DNA of 64,000 nucleotides. It comes from Devosia chinhatensis. Its GTDB lineage: Bacteria; Pseudomonadota; Alphaproteobacteria; Rhizobiales; Devosiaceae. Position numbers and translations under genes: made by a program. The notes beneath the pieces were generated by a model. The model made no database searches. It was not told the origin of the DNA and saw only the letters and a program-made list of their open reading frames with translations. Of the stretch, positions 43,668-51,974 are shown piece after piece. The stretch is taken from assembly GCF_000969445.1 (NCBI RefSeq), contig NZ_JZEY01000054.1, positions 1,054,001 to 1,118,000 of the forward strand, written 5' to 3'. Position 1 is the first letter of the stretch. Every line of letters starts with the position of its first letter.

Positions 43668-43689
43668 GCGGTGCCCCAAGGGGCGCCGC
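43668..43689 (+). other. Hairpin after the ATPase gene
   Basis: GCGGTGCCCC and GGGGCGCCGC form a 10-bp stem with one G-T pair and an AA centre. It is followed by TTCATATT, not a clear T run, so it may only attenuate transcription into the catabolic genes. Confidence 0.5.
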
Positions 43690-43808
43690 TTCATATTACT
43701 ATTGCGGCATCCGATCTGCCCCGGCGCGGCGACGCCAGCTTCATCGACGGCTATCCCTCCGGTCCGACGCGACACCCGCATCCAAATCGCAAGCACAAGA
43801 GGCCATCA

Positions 43809-44558
43809 ATGACCGAGCTGTCTTTCCAGCTTTACAGCGCCCGTAACGTCCCCTCGATGTCCGAGTTCTTCGGCACGCTCTCCTCCCTCGGCTATACCCA
43901 GGTCGAAGGCTTTGGCGGGCTTTATGCCGACGCCGCCGGCCTCGCCGCCGATCTCAAGAAGAACAATCTGGCCATGCCCACCGGCCATTTTGGCCTTGAC
44001 CAGCTCAAGGACACGTCCGGCGCCCTCAAGATCGCCGAAACCATCGGCATGAAGCGGCTCTATTGCCCCTTCATCATGCCCGACCAGCGCAGCGAGGACG
44101 AGTCCAAGTGGCTCGAACTGGCCGAGACGCTGGCCTCGCTGGGCGAAACCTTCACCAAGGAAGGCTACGGCTTCGGCTGGCACAACCACGATTTCGAATT
44201 CGTGCCGACCACCTCTGGCCGCACGCCCATGGAAATCATCCTCGAAACCGCTCCCGCCATCGAATGGGAATGCGACGTCGCCTGGGTGATCCGCGGCAAG
44301 GCCGATCCGATCGCCTGGTTCGACCGGTATGGTGATCGCATCACCGCTGTTCACGTCAAGGATCTGGCGGCCGAAGGCGAAAACCCCGAGGAGAGCGGCT
44401 GGGCCGATGTGGGCCATGGCGTGGTCGGCTGGGACGAGCTGATCAAGAAGGTCGAGGCCAAGACCAAGGCGCAGTATTTCGTCGCTGAACACGACAATCC
44501 GACCGATGCCGTGCGCTTCGCCACGCGCTCGATCGCAACCGCCAAGAACTGGAAGTAA
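43809..44558 (+). CDS. Sugar phosphate isomerase/epimerase-like TIM-barrel protein (first)
   Basis: A 249-residue xylose-isomerase-like barrel (AP_endonuc_2 fold). Features include FQLYSARNVPSMSEFFGTLS at the N-terminus, a metal-site Glu/His series (GFGWHNHDFEFVP, AIEWECDVAWVIRG, ITAVHVKDLA) and a final YFVAEHDNP. ATG at 43809 has AGAGG upstream; the longer ORF adds an unsupported 46 residues. Despite the family name, relatives act on inositols, keto-sugars and C- or O-glycosides. It is followed after 5 bases by a Gfo/Idh/MocA gene. Confidence 0.87.
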   Translation: MTELSFQLYSARNVPSMSEFFGTLSSLGYTQVEGFGGLYADAAGLAADLKKNNLAMPTGHFGLDQLKDTSGALKIAETIGMKRLYCPFIMPDQRSEDESKWLELAETLASLGETFTKEGYGFGWHNHDFEFVPTTSGRTPMEIILETAPAIEWECDVAWVIRGKADPIAWFDRYGDRITAVHVKDLAAEGENPEESGWADVGHGVVGWDELIKKVEAKTKAQYFVAEHDNPTDAVRFATRSIATAKNWK

Positions 44559-44563
44559 TCCAA

Positions 44564-45706
44564 ATGGCAAAGACTTATGGCGTCGGCATCATGGGTGCCG
44601 GCAACATCTCCGCCGCCTATCTCGGTCTCGCGCCCCTGTTCAAGGGGCTCGAGGTTCGTGCCGTGGCCGACATCGTGCCCGAGGCCGCCAGGCGCCGCGC
44701 CGAGGAATTCAATGTCGCCGCGCAGACGCCCGAAGAGCTGCTCAAGAACAGCGAGATCGACGTGATCGTCAATCTCACCGTCCCGGCCGCCCATTACCGC
44801 GTCTCGATGGACATCATCTCCTCGGGCAAGCACTCCTATTCGGAAAAGCCCTTCGTGCTTTCCGTCGAGGAAGGCCTCTCGCTTAAGAAAGCTGCCGACG
44901 AGCGCGGCCTCAAGGTGGGATCGGCTCCCGATACCTTCCTGGGCGGCGCCCATCAGCAGGCCCGCGAGATCATCGACTCAGGCAAGCTGGGCAGCATCAT
45001 GAGCGGCACCACGCACGTCATGAGCCGCGGTATGGAGCATTGGCATCCCAATCCCGATTTCTTCTTCCAGCCCGGCGGCGGCCCGATCCTCGATCTCGGT
45101 CCCTATTACATCACGGACCTCGTGCATCTGCTCGGCCCGGTGAAGAAGCTCTCGGCCTTCACCAACATGGCGCGCAAGGAGCGTGTCGTGAGCGCTGAGG
45201 GTCCCAACAAGGGCAGCGTGATCAAGGTCGGCACCCCCACCACGATCCACGGCATCCTCGAATTCCATAACGGCGCCATCGTCACCATCGGCGCCAGCTG
45301 GGACGTGGCGGCCCATGGCCACCATAATATCGAGCTCTACGGCACCGAGGGGTCGATCTTCGTGCCCGATCCGAACTTCTTCGGCGGCGATCTCGTCACC
45401 GCCGCGCTGGACGGCACCCGCACGCCGGTCACGCCTTGGGACCACCCCTTCGGCAAGCCGAACCAGGGTCTCGACCAGGACAATCCGCGTGCCAATTATC
45501 GCTGCGCCGGCCTTGCCGACATGATGCTGTCGCATGAGAGCGGCCAGACCGCCCGTTGCGGCCTCGATGTGGCACTGCATGTGGTGGAAGTGATGACGGG
45601 CCTGCTCGAAGCCGGTGAAACCGGCCAGGTGCTGACCCTCAAGACCACCTGCGAGCGTCCGCGTGCCCTGGGCATAGCGGAGGCCCGGGCCCTGCTCAAG
45701 GCCTGA
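44564..45706 (+). CDS. Gfo/Idh/MocA family oxidoreductase (first)
   Basis: A 380-residue NAD(P)-dependent sugar dehydrogenase-like protein. The N-terminal Rossmann fold is GVGIMGAGNISAAYLGL, the conserved EKP motif is SEKPFVLSVEEG, and the C-terminal alpha/beta domain includes GGGPILDLGPYYITDLVHLLG with the catalytic Asp/His region. Such enzymes oxidise or reduce sugar hydroxyls, often at C3. Five bases separate it from the upstream isomerase gene, so the two very likely act on one substrate. Confidence 0.9.
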   Translation: MAKTYGVGIMGAGNISAAYLGLAPLFKGLEVRAVADIVPEAARRRAEEFNVAAQTPEELLKNSEIDVIVNLTVPAAHYRVSMDIISSGKHSYSEKPFVLSVEEGLSLKKAADERGLKVGSAPDTFLGGAHQQAREIIDSGKLGSIMSGTTHVMSRGMEHWHPNPDFFFQPGGGPILDLGPYYITDLVHLLGPVKKLSAFTNMARKERVVSAEGPNKGSVIKVGTPTTIHGILEFHNGAIVTIGASWDVAAHGHHNIELYGTEGSIFVPDPNFFGGDLVTAALDGTRTPVTPWDHPFGKPNQGLDQDNPRANYRCAGLADMMLSHESGQTARCGLDVALHVVEVMTGLLEAGETGQVLTLKTTCERPRALGIAEARALLKA

Positions 45707-45764
45707 TGGACGTACCTCATTGACAGGTGCCCTGCGCCGGTCAACATTGGTGCCTGAAATTTGC

Positions 45765-45786
45765 GGGCGGCGAGCGATCGCCGCCC
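45765..45786 (+). other. Hairpin between the two catabolic gene pairs
   Basis: GGGCGGCGA-GCGA-TCGCCGCCC is a perfect 9-bp stem, followed by CATATT rather than a T run. It sits in the 163-base gap before the second isomerase gene. Confidence 0.55.
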
Positions 45787-45869
45787 CATATTCATGCGGA
45801 CGCCACAGTCTGCCACGATAAGAACAAGCCCCGGCAAAGCGGTGTGCGGGGCCAAAAGAGGAGACCCCC

Positions 45870-46928
45870 ATGGCCACCACTCTCAAGGGCCCAGCCATTT
45901 TCCTCGCCCAGTTCGCGGGCGATGCGGCGCCGTTCGACAATCTCGACAATATCTGCCGCTGGGCTGCCGGCCTCGGTTACAAGGGCGTGCAGATCCCCAC
46001 CTGGGTGTCGAGCTTCATCGACCTCGAAAAAGCCGCCACCTCCAAGACCTATGCCGACGAGATCAAGGGCATCGTCAACAGCCACGGCCTCGAGATCACC
46101 GAGTTGTCGACCCATCTGCAGGGGCAGCTTGTTGCCGTGCATCCGGCTTATGATACGGCCTTTGACGGCTTTGCCCCCGCCTCGGTGCACAACGATCCCA
46201 AGGCGCGACAGGAATGGGCGGTCCAGACCCTGAAAAATGCTGCCAAGGCCTCTCAGAACCTGGGCCTCAATGCCCATGCCACCTTCTCGGGCGCGCTCGC
46301 TTGGCCGTATATCTATCCCTGGCCGCAGCGCCCGGCCGGCCTCGTCGAGGAAGCCTTCGACGAGCTGGCGCGCCGCTGGACGCCGATCCTCAATGCCTTC
46401 GATGAGGCCGGCGTCGACGTCTGCTATGAAATCCATCCCGGCGAGGACCTGCACGACGGCATTTCCTACGAAATGTTCCTCGATCGCGTGAAGAACCACC
46501 CGCGCGCCAACCTGCTCTATGATCCGAGCCATTTCGTGCTGCAGCAGCTCGACTATCTCGACTTCATCGACATCTACAAGGATCGCATCAAGGCTTTCCA
46601 CGTCAAGGATGCCGAGTTCAACCCCACCGGTCGCCAGGGTGTTTATGGCGGGTTCCAGTCCTGGGTTGATCGGGCAGGGCGCTTCCGTTCCATCGGCGAC
46701 GGACAGGTCGATTTTCCGGCGATCTTTGCCAAGATGGCGGCCAACGACTTCAAGGGCTGGGCCGTGCTCGAATGGGAATGTGCGCTCAAGCACCCCGAAG
46801 ATGGCGCGCGCGAAGGCGCCCAGCTGATCGAGAACTACATCATCCGCGTCACCGAAAAGGCCTTTGACGATTTCGCCAGCGGCGGTACCGATCAGGCAGC
46901 CAATCGCAAGATGCTCGGCCTGAGCTAG
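45870..46928 (+). CDS. Sugar phosphate isomerase/epimerase-like TIM-barrel protein (second)
   Basis: A 352-residue barrel longer than the first one. It carries GYKGVQIPTWVSSFIDLEKA at the N-terminus and metal-site segments VDVCYEIHPGEDLHDG, NLLYDPSHFVLQQLDYL, IKAFHVKDAEFNPTG and WAVLEWECALKH (Glu-Asp-His-Glu set). It does not look like a simple duplicate of the first barrel and probably works on a different intermediate. AGGAGA lies before the ATG. Confidence 0.88.
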   Translation: MATTLKGPAIFLAQFAGDAAPFDNLDNICRWAAGLGYKGVQIPTWVSSFIDLEKAATSKTYADEIKGIVNSHGLEITELSTHLQGQLVAVHPAYDTAFDGFAPASVHNDPKARQEWAVQTLKNAAKASQNLGLNAHATFSGALAWPYIYPWPQRPAGLVEEAFDELARRWTPILNAFDEAGVDVCYEIHPGEDLHDGISYEMFLDRVKNHPRANLLYDPSHFVLQQLDYLDFIDIYKDRIKAFHVKDAEFNPTGRQGVYGGFQSWVDRAGRFRSIGDGQVDFPAIFAKMAANDFKGWAVLEWECALKHPEDGAREGAQLIENYIIRVTEKAFDDFASGGTDQAANRKMLGLS

Positions 46929-46949
46929 GCAACCTAAGAGAAACGTCGC

Positions 46950-46965
46950 CCCGGCAGTGGCCGGG
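46950..46965. repeat. Short palindrome next to the 46986 element
   Basis: CCCGGC-AGTG-GCCGGG, a 6-bp stem that shares the CCCGGC/GCCGGGAT core with the larger palindrome 21 bases on; possibly a degenerate copy of the same element. Confidence 0.45.
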
Positions 46966-46985
46966 ATCCATCCTGCGATGTCCAC

Positions 46986-47016
46986 ATGTCATCCCGGCCT
47001 CGCGCCGGGATGACAT
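46986..47016. repeat. Palindromic extragenic element
   Basis: ATGTCATCCCGGC-CTCGC-GCCGGGATGACAT is a perfect 13-bp inverted repeat. The TCATCCCGGC...GCCGGGATGA form is a frequent interspersed palindrome in alphaproteobacterial genomes. Only one full copy is seen in this window. Confidence 0.7.
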
Positions 47017-47062
47017 CGGCATCAGGATCAGATTTGGTACCCAGATAATCAGGGAGAAAGAA

Positions 47063-48214
47063 ATGGCTGAAAACGGCGCAAAGCGCATTCGCCTCGGCAT
47101 GGTTGGCGGCGGCACGGGGGCCTTTATCGGCTATGTTCACCGCATTGCCGCACGTCTCGATGGCGATTACGACCTCGTCGCCGGCGCGCTCTCGTCGCGT
47201 CCGGAAGTGGCCTTGGAATCGGGCAAGAATCTCGGCCTCGCCGAAGATCGCATCTATACGTCCTACGAAGAAATGGCCAAGGCCGAGGCCGCCCGTCCCG
47301 ACGGCATCGAGGCCGTTTCCATCGTGACGCCGAACCATATGCATTACGGTCCGGCCAAGGCCTTTCTCGAGGCCGGCATCCACGTCATCTGCGACAAGCC
47401 GATCACCGCGACGCTCGAGGACGCCCGCAAGCTGACCGAAATCAAGCCCAAGAACGGCGCGAAATTCCTGCTCACCCACAATTACACCGGCTATCCGCTC
47501 ATCCGCCAGGCGCGCGAGCTGGTGGCGTCCGGGGCCTTGGGCAAGATCCGCGTCATCCAGGTCGAATATCCGCAGGATTGGCTGACCGAAGCAACCGGCG
47601 ACGACAACAAGCAGGCCGCATGGCGCACCGATCCTGCCCGTTCGGGCGCCGGCGGTTGCATCGGCGACATCGGCACCCACGCCTATAACCTTGCCCGCTT
47701 CGTCACCAATCTCAAGACCGAGGCCGTCTCGGCGGACCTCACCGCCTTCGTGCCGGGCCGCCAGCTCGACGACAATGTCCATATCATGCTGCGCTTCGAA
47801 GGCGGCGCCAAGGGCATGCTCTGGGCCAGCCAGGTGGCCGTCGGCTGCGAAAATGGCCTGCAATTGCGCGTCTATGGCGACAAGGGTGGCATCGAGTGGC
47901 GTCAGGACAATCCGAACTACATGTGGTTCACTGAATTCGGTAAGCCCAAGCAATTGCTCACCCGTGGCGGTTCGATCTCGGTGCCGCCGGCTGCCTCCAT
48001 GAATGTCCGCATTCCCTCGGGCCATCCGGAAGGCTATTTGGAAGCGTTTGCCACCATCTACAGCCAGTTCGCCGCCGTCATCCGGGGCGATGGGGCCGAG
48101 TTCGAGAGCTTGCTACCTTCCATGGCCGATGGTGTGGAAGGCATGCAGTTCATCGTGGCTTCTGTGCAGTCGAGCCAGAACGACAGCAAGTGGACGAAAC
48201 TCAGCGACGTCTGA
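47063..48214 (+). CDS. Gfo/Idh/MocA family oxidoreductase (second)
   Basis: A 383-residue enzyme. The Rossmann motif is RLGMVGGGTGAFIGYVHR, the usual EKP appears as CDKPITATLEDA (Asp in place of Glu), and the catalytic region includes GGCIGDIGTHAYNLARFVT. AGGGAGAAAG precedes the ATG. It pairs with the second isomerase gene although a 134-base gap with two palindromes separates them. It closes the sugar locus; a strong terminator follows. Confidence 0.9.
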   Translation: MAENGAKRIRLGMVGGGTGAFIGYVHRIAARLDGDYDLVAGALSSRPEVALESGKNLGLAEDRIYTSYEEMAKAEAARPDGIEAVSIVTPNHMHYGPAKAFLEAGIHVICDKPITATLEDARKLTEIKPKNGAKFLLTHNYTGYPLIRQARELVASGALGKIRVIQVEYPQDWLTEATGDDNKQAAWRTDPARSGAGGCIGDIGTHAYNLARFVTNLKTEAVSADLTAFVPGRQLDDNVHIMLRFEGGAKGMLWASQVAVGCENGLQLRVYGDKGGIEWRQDNPNYMWFTEFGKPKQLLTRGGSISVPPAASMNVRIPSGHPEGYLEAFATIYSQFAAVIRGDGAEFESLLPSMADGVEGMQFIVASVQSSQNDSKWTKLSDV

Positions 48215-48260
48215 GCCCTGGTCTGCGTCGGTATTGCCGGCGCTTTCCCACCGCCATCTC

Positions 48261-48292
48261 AGCCACCGGGTTCGCCCGGTGGCTTTTGTTTT
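48261..48292 (+). terminator. Terminator at the end of the sugar locus
   Basis: A perfect 10-bp stem AGCCACCGGG / CCCGGTGGCT closed by TTCG, with tail TTTTGTTTT. Confidence 0.93.
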
Positions 48293-48301
48293 ACACGCGC
48301 C

Positions 48302-49168
48302 TTACTGCACGCGCTCGCTGGTGAACCCGCGCCCTTCCAGCAGCCTCACCACGCTGATGTCACCCACAAGATGCGCGGCGCCAACCACCAGCAGGGCGCT
48401 TTCATTGGTCTCCAGCATGGTCGCGATCTGATCGGTCCAGTGATGGTTCCGCTCATCGATCAGCCGCGTCACCATGCCGTCGTCGAATTCGCCCATCTGG
48501 CCAATGAAGACTTCGCCCAGCGCTTCGGGATCACCGTCCATCCAGGCGTTGACCATCACGTCGATATCGCCCTGCGTGGCGTCGAGGGTTTTGAGCGTCG
48601 CCTCCAGCATGGATATCTGTTCGTCCATCGAGCCGCCGGCCAGAAAGCTGAGCTGTTGCTCCGTGGTTTCAAGATAGCCCTGCCGTTCCTTGGGGACATC
48701 CTGGGCCAGTATCTGCTCGACCCCCAGCAAGGGATCGTAGCCCAGTTCCTGCAAGGGCCCGAAAGAGAGCGTCGTTGCCGCCATCCACGGCTCCATGGTC
48801 AGCAGCAGCGGCATTTCCAACCCATAGGTCTCGGCTGCGCTGCGCAAGCGGTCGGTCAGGTCGGGGCCGATTTTTTCGCTGAGCAGCCGTCCGTCTTGGC
48901 TAAAGCCCAGCTGGAAGCTCAGCGGCGCCACCTCCATCTGGGCCTCGATGCTGATATCAGCCTCGAAGTAGACGCGGTCGACCTTGGACATGATCTTGTC
49001 CAGTCGCGGGCTGCGCCAGTCGAGGTCAGGGGGCAGGAGGTGCACGGACCCGAACAGCCAGACTGCGCTGTCGCCATCGCTCACTTTCCAAAGCGCCGGT
49101 GCGGCTTGGGCGGAGCCGACGCCGAAAACAAGACTGGCCAGTGCGGCATGCCATGGACGGATCTGCAT
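48302..49168 (-). CDS. TraB/GumN family protein
   Basis: A 288-residue exported protein. The signal peptide is MQIRPWHAALASLVFGVGSAQA, cleaved before APAL. The TraB/GumN (tiki-like) fold is indicated by ALWKVSDGDSAVWLFGSVHLLP with the conserved GSxH motif and by ALLVVGAAHLVGDISVVRLLEGRGF with the C-terminal GxxH motif. Eukaryotic relatives are metalloproteases; bacterial functions are unknown. ATG at 49168 has AGAGGA upstream; the longer ORF lacks a signal start. Confidence 0.88.
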   Translation of the reverse strand: MQIRPWHAALASLVFGVGSAQAAPALWKVSDGDSAVWLFGSVHLLPPDLDWRSPRLDKIMSKVDRVYFEADISIEAQMEVAPLSFQLGFSQDGRLLSEKIGPDLTDRLRSAAETYGLEMPLLLTMEPWMAATTLSFGPLQELGYDPLLGVEQILAQDVPKERQGYLETTEQQLSFLAGGSMDEQISMLEATLKTLDATQGDIDVMVNAWMDGDPEALGEVFIGQMGEFDDGMVTRLIDERNHHWTDQIATMLETNESALLVVGAAHLVGDISVVRLLEGRGFTSERVQ

Positions 49169-49210
49169 CAAGGTCCTCTTGGTGGGAAATATCGCCCAGG
49201 AGCCTAGTGC

Positions 49211-49243
49211 AGAAAAGCAAAGCGCCGCAATCTCTTGCGGCGC
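49211..49243 (-). terminator. Terminator after the complex I accessory subunit gene
   Basis: On the minus strand GCGCCGCAA-GAGA-TTGCGGCGC (9 bp) is followed by TTTGCTTTT. Confidence 0.85.
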
Positions 49244-49270
49244 CAACGCGATCACTTCGTTAGCAAAGGC

Positions 49271-49576
49271 CTAGTGTGTCCAGGGTGTTTTGCGGTCGGA
49301 GCGGAAATTGTCGGGATAGCTGACGCGCTTGGGTGTCGCATCATGGGCGGGCTGGACGACGTAGGGAATGCCGTTGCGCTGGGCATAGGCTTCGGCGTCT
49401 TCCTGCGTCTCGAACGACAGCTTGACCTGCTGGTTCATGTCCGAGCTGCTCGTATAGCCCATCAGCGGGTCGATACTGCGCGGCACTTCGGGTTCGAACA
49501 CCAGCAACCAGCTCTTGGACTTGCCCTTGCCGGACTGCATGGCATTGCGGGCAGGGCGATAGATACGGGCGGTCAT
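49271..49576 (-). CDS. ETC complex I subunit (NDUFS4/18-kDa-like)
   Basis: A 101-residue protein of the alphaproteobacterial and mitochondrial accessory subunit family. It starts MTARIYRPARNAMQSGKGKS, then has WLLVFEP, the conserved region WTSS-like YTSSSDMNQQVKLSFETQEDAEAYA and the C-terminal SYPDNFRSDRKTPWTH. It is a peripheral subunit of NADH:quinone oxidoreductase and a hallmark of the class. It stands alone, with a terminator downstream and a tRNA-Pro gene upstream. Confidence 0.93.
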   Translation of the reverse strand: MTARIYRPARNAMQSGKGKSKSWLLVFEPEVPRSIDPLMGYTSSSDMNQQVKLSFETQEDAEAYAQRNGIPYVVQPAHDATPKRVSYPDNFRSDRKTPWTH

Positions 49577-49667
49577 GCAAAGTCCTCAACACGATGCACA
49601 GCATCGGACCGAAACGGGCGACGCGGGTTTCGGTCTATCCGATGCGCCAACAAACCAGTGCGAATGG

Positions 49668-49741
49668 TCGGAGTACAAAGATTCGAACTTTGGACCCCCG
49701 GTTCCCAAAACCGGTGCTCTACCAGGCTGAGCTACACTCCG
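49668..49741 (-). tRNA. tRNA-Pro (TGG)
   Basis: The 74-base cloverleaf has acceptor CGGAGTG, anticodon loop TTTGGGA on stem CCGGT/ACCGG and T-arm AAAGTTCGAATCTTT. CCA is encoded (49665-49667 on the complement). Confidence 0.95.
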
Positions 49742-49846
49742 ACGTCGCGCTCTTCCGTTAGCCTGTTCGGCGCCAAAGGGCAAGCGGCTTGCCTGCTCCT
49801 CTGTTCGGTCTTGACGATGGCTGCCCATCAGGGGACAAGACCGGAC

Positions 49847-50587
49847 ATGATCGATCTGCAAAAGCCTTGGCCGCTGGGCCTCAATCGCAAGTCTTGGCCA
49901 TTTTTCCTCCTCGGCATCGTGGCCATTCTCGCCATATTGGCCCTGATCGACACCGCCGCCTCGCGCGGATCGATCGGCTGGCCGGATCTGTGGCGCGCCC
50001 CGTTCTTCTTCATCACCGATTATGGGCTATCGGACTGGATCCTTATCCCCAGCCTTGCTCTGGCGATTCTCTTGCGGCTCGCCATGTTCCCCATGCCCGA
50101 AGGCGTCTGGCGACGTGCCGTGAGCGAGATGGCGCTCATTTCGGCGTTCGTCTTTGCCGGTGTGGGCATTCCCGGGCTCTTCACGGCCATTCTCAAGCGC
50201 ATTATAGGCCGCGGTCGGCCGACCGAGTTCGATGCCGCCGGCGCCTTCTCGTTCCAGAACCTTTTCAACGACTGGACCTTCCAGAGCTTTCCCAGCGGTC
50301 ATTCCGCCACCGCTGTCGGCACGGCCTTCGTCATCGGCTTTTTGTTTCCGCGCCTTTTCCCGCTCTTCATGGCCATCGGCGTCGCCGTGGCGATCTCGCG
50401 CGTGCCGGTTGGGGCGCATTACCCCACCGACGTCTTTGCCGGCTCCGTCATCGGCATGCTGGGCGCCTATCTGGTGCGCAACCTCTTTGCCCGTCGCGGC
50501 TGGCTGTTCGAGCAGCGCCCCGATGGCCGCATCGTGCGCAAGCCGTTCACGGGCCTGCGCCAGCTGGCTCATCGCGCCGCGGAATAA
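49847..50587 (+). CDS. PAP2-family membrane phosphatase
   Basis: A 246-residue lipid phosphatase-like protein with about six membrane helices. The tripartite PAP2 signature is complete: KRIIGRGRP, SFPSGHSAT and SRVPVGAHYPTDVFAG with both catalytic His residues. Substrates may be phosphatidate, undecaprenyl diphosphate or lipid A phosphates. ATG at 49847 has GGGGA upstream; ATG 49817 would add ten residues. Its last 19 bases overlap the 3' end of the converging cystathionine beta-lyase gene. Confidence 0.9.
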   Translation: MIDLQKPWPLGLNRKSWPFFLLGIVAILAILALIDTAASRGSIGWPDLWRAPFFFITDYGLSDWILIPSLALAILLRLAMFPMPEGVWRRAVSEMALISAFVFAGVGIPGLFTAILKRIIGRGRPTEFDAAGAFSFQNLFNDWTFQSFPSGHSATAVGTAFVIGFLFPRLFPLFMAIGVAVAISRVPVGAHYPTDVFAGSVIGMLGAYLVRNLFARRGWLFEQRPDGRIVRKPFTGLRQLAHRAAE

Positions 50588-51756
50588 CGGACGAGCGCGG
50601 CCGCCAGGTCGGCCTTGAGGTCGTCGGGCGCTTCAAAGCCGATATGCAGGCGGAAGAGATTGCCCTCCTGCGCCCAGGGCCGCACGCTGCGGGCCTTGCC
50701 CATCCGCACCGGAAGACACAGGCTTTCATAGCCGCCCCAGGAATAGCCCATGCTGAAGAGTTCGAGGTGATCGACAAAGGCGGCGACGGCCTGTCGTCCC
50801 GCCGGCTCCAGCACCAGCCCGAAAAGGCTGCCCGATCCGGTGAAATTCTTCTTCCAGATGTCGTGGTCGGGATGGCTGGGCAGGGCAGGGTGCAGCACCT
50901 GCGCGACGCCATCCTGCTTCTCGAGCCAGCCCGCGATAGCGAGCGCCCGCTCCTGGTGTTCCTTCATGCGCAGGGCCAGCGTCCTCAGGCCCCGCGCCAC
51001 GAGATAGGCGTCGTCGCCGGAGCTGAAAAAGCCCAGCAGTGTCCGTATCCGCTCCACATCGTCCCACGCCGCTTCGGTGGTCGAGATCGTGCCCGCCATC
51101 ACGTCGGAATGGCCCACGAACATCTTGGTCGCCGCGTGCACCACGATATCGGCGCCCAGCGCCAGCGGCTTGTGATAGAGCGGGGTGGCCCAGCTATTGT
51201 CCACGATGAGCCGTGCCCCGCCCGCATGCGCTGCCTCTGCCAGTACGGCGATATCCTGCACCTCGAAGGTCAGCGATCCCGGGCTCTCCGCGAGCACCGC
51301 CTTTGTATTGGGCTGCATCAGCGCGCCCAGTCCCGACCCGATGCGCGGATCGAAATAGCGCACGCTCACTCCCATCCGCTCGAGATAGCCGTCGGCGAAT
51401 TTGCGACCCGGCTCATAGGCGCTGTCGGTGATGAGAATGTCGTCGCCTGCCTTGACGCAGGCCATCAGCGCAATGGTGATCGCCGCAAGGCCCGAGGGCA
51501 CGAGCTTGGTGCGATAGGCGCCCTCGAGCGCGGTGACCACGCTTTCCACCGCTTCGGTGGTGGGGTTGCCGGCGCGGCCATAAAGATAACGCTGGCTCTG
51601 CGCGTCGAGGTCGGCGAGCGTTTTGAACAGGATCGTCGAGCCGCGATAGACCGGCGTGTTCACGAATCCGAACTGCTCGTCCGGAATGCGTCCTCCATGG
51701 GTGAGCAGCGTTTCCACAGAATAGGCCTGCGACTTGCCGGAATTATAATCGTTCAT
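50569..51756 (-). CDS. metC: Cystathionine beta-lyase (MetC-type)
   Basis: A 395-residue PLP enzyme of the trans-sulfuration family, converting cystathionine to homocysteine, pyruvate and ammonia. It shows VNTPVYRGSTILFKTLADL, the cofactor contact YLYGRAGNPTT, the Asp of LIVDNSWATPL, the Schiff-base Lys in VVHAATKMFVGHSD and YSWGGYESLCLP near the C-terminus, which fits beta-lyases better than gamma-synthases. ATG at 51756 is preferred; the ORF runs on to 51858 without family support. Confidence 0.9.
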   Translation of the reverse strand: MNDYNSGKSQAYSVETLLTHGGRIPDEQFGFVNTPVYRGSTILFKTLADLDAQSQRYLYGRAGNPTTEAVESVVTALEGAYRTKLVPSGLAAITIALMACVKAGDDILITDSAYEPGRKFADGYLERMGVSVRYFDPRIGSGLGALMQPNTKAVLAESPGSLTFEVQDIAVLAEAAHAGGARLIVDNSWATPLYHKPLALGADIVVHAATKMFVGHSDVMAGTISTTEAAWDDVERIRTLLGFFSSGDDAYLVARGLRTLALRMKEHQERALAIAGWLEKQDGVAQVLHPALPSHPDHDIWKKNFTGSGSLFGLVLEPAGRQAVAAFVDHLELFSMGYSWGGYESLCLPVRMGKARSVRPWAQEGNLFRLHIGFEAPDDLKADLAAALVRYSAAR

Positions 51757-51974
51757 ACTAGGCTCGATGCTCAAAAAGAAATCATCTGGGGGGATTTGTC
51801 TAAATAAGCGACAGCTTTCCTGTCCCAACACACCAACCACACTTGACGTTACGGTCAATTGAGGCTTGCATGCTTAGCAGCATCCAGACCGCAAGATAAA
51901 GCGGTGGTGCGATCGGGGCCTCGGCAAACAGGATAGGCTCCGAACACTGGGTCAGGAAACAAAAAGGCAAATAA
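51757..51974. other. Divergent intergenic region between metC and aapJ
   Basis: 218 bases. The inverted repeat TTGAC-GTTACG-GTCAA lies at 51843-51858, near a poor TTGACG/TTGCAT promoter pair (17-base spacer) that could drive aapJ. I see no RNA gene or terminator here. Confidence 0.4.

Noticed and set aside
49789-51807. 672-codon plus-strand ORF
   Set aside because: Out of frame with the PAP2 gene and antisense to metC; no recognisable domain.
51843-51870. TTGACG/TTGCAT as the aapJ promoter
   Set aside because: The -10 box matches only three of six bases, so it is noted only in the intergenic entry.
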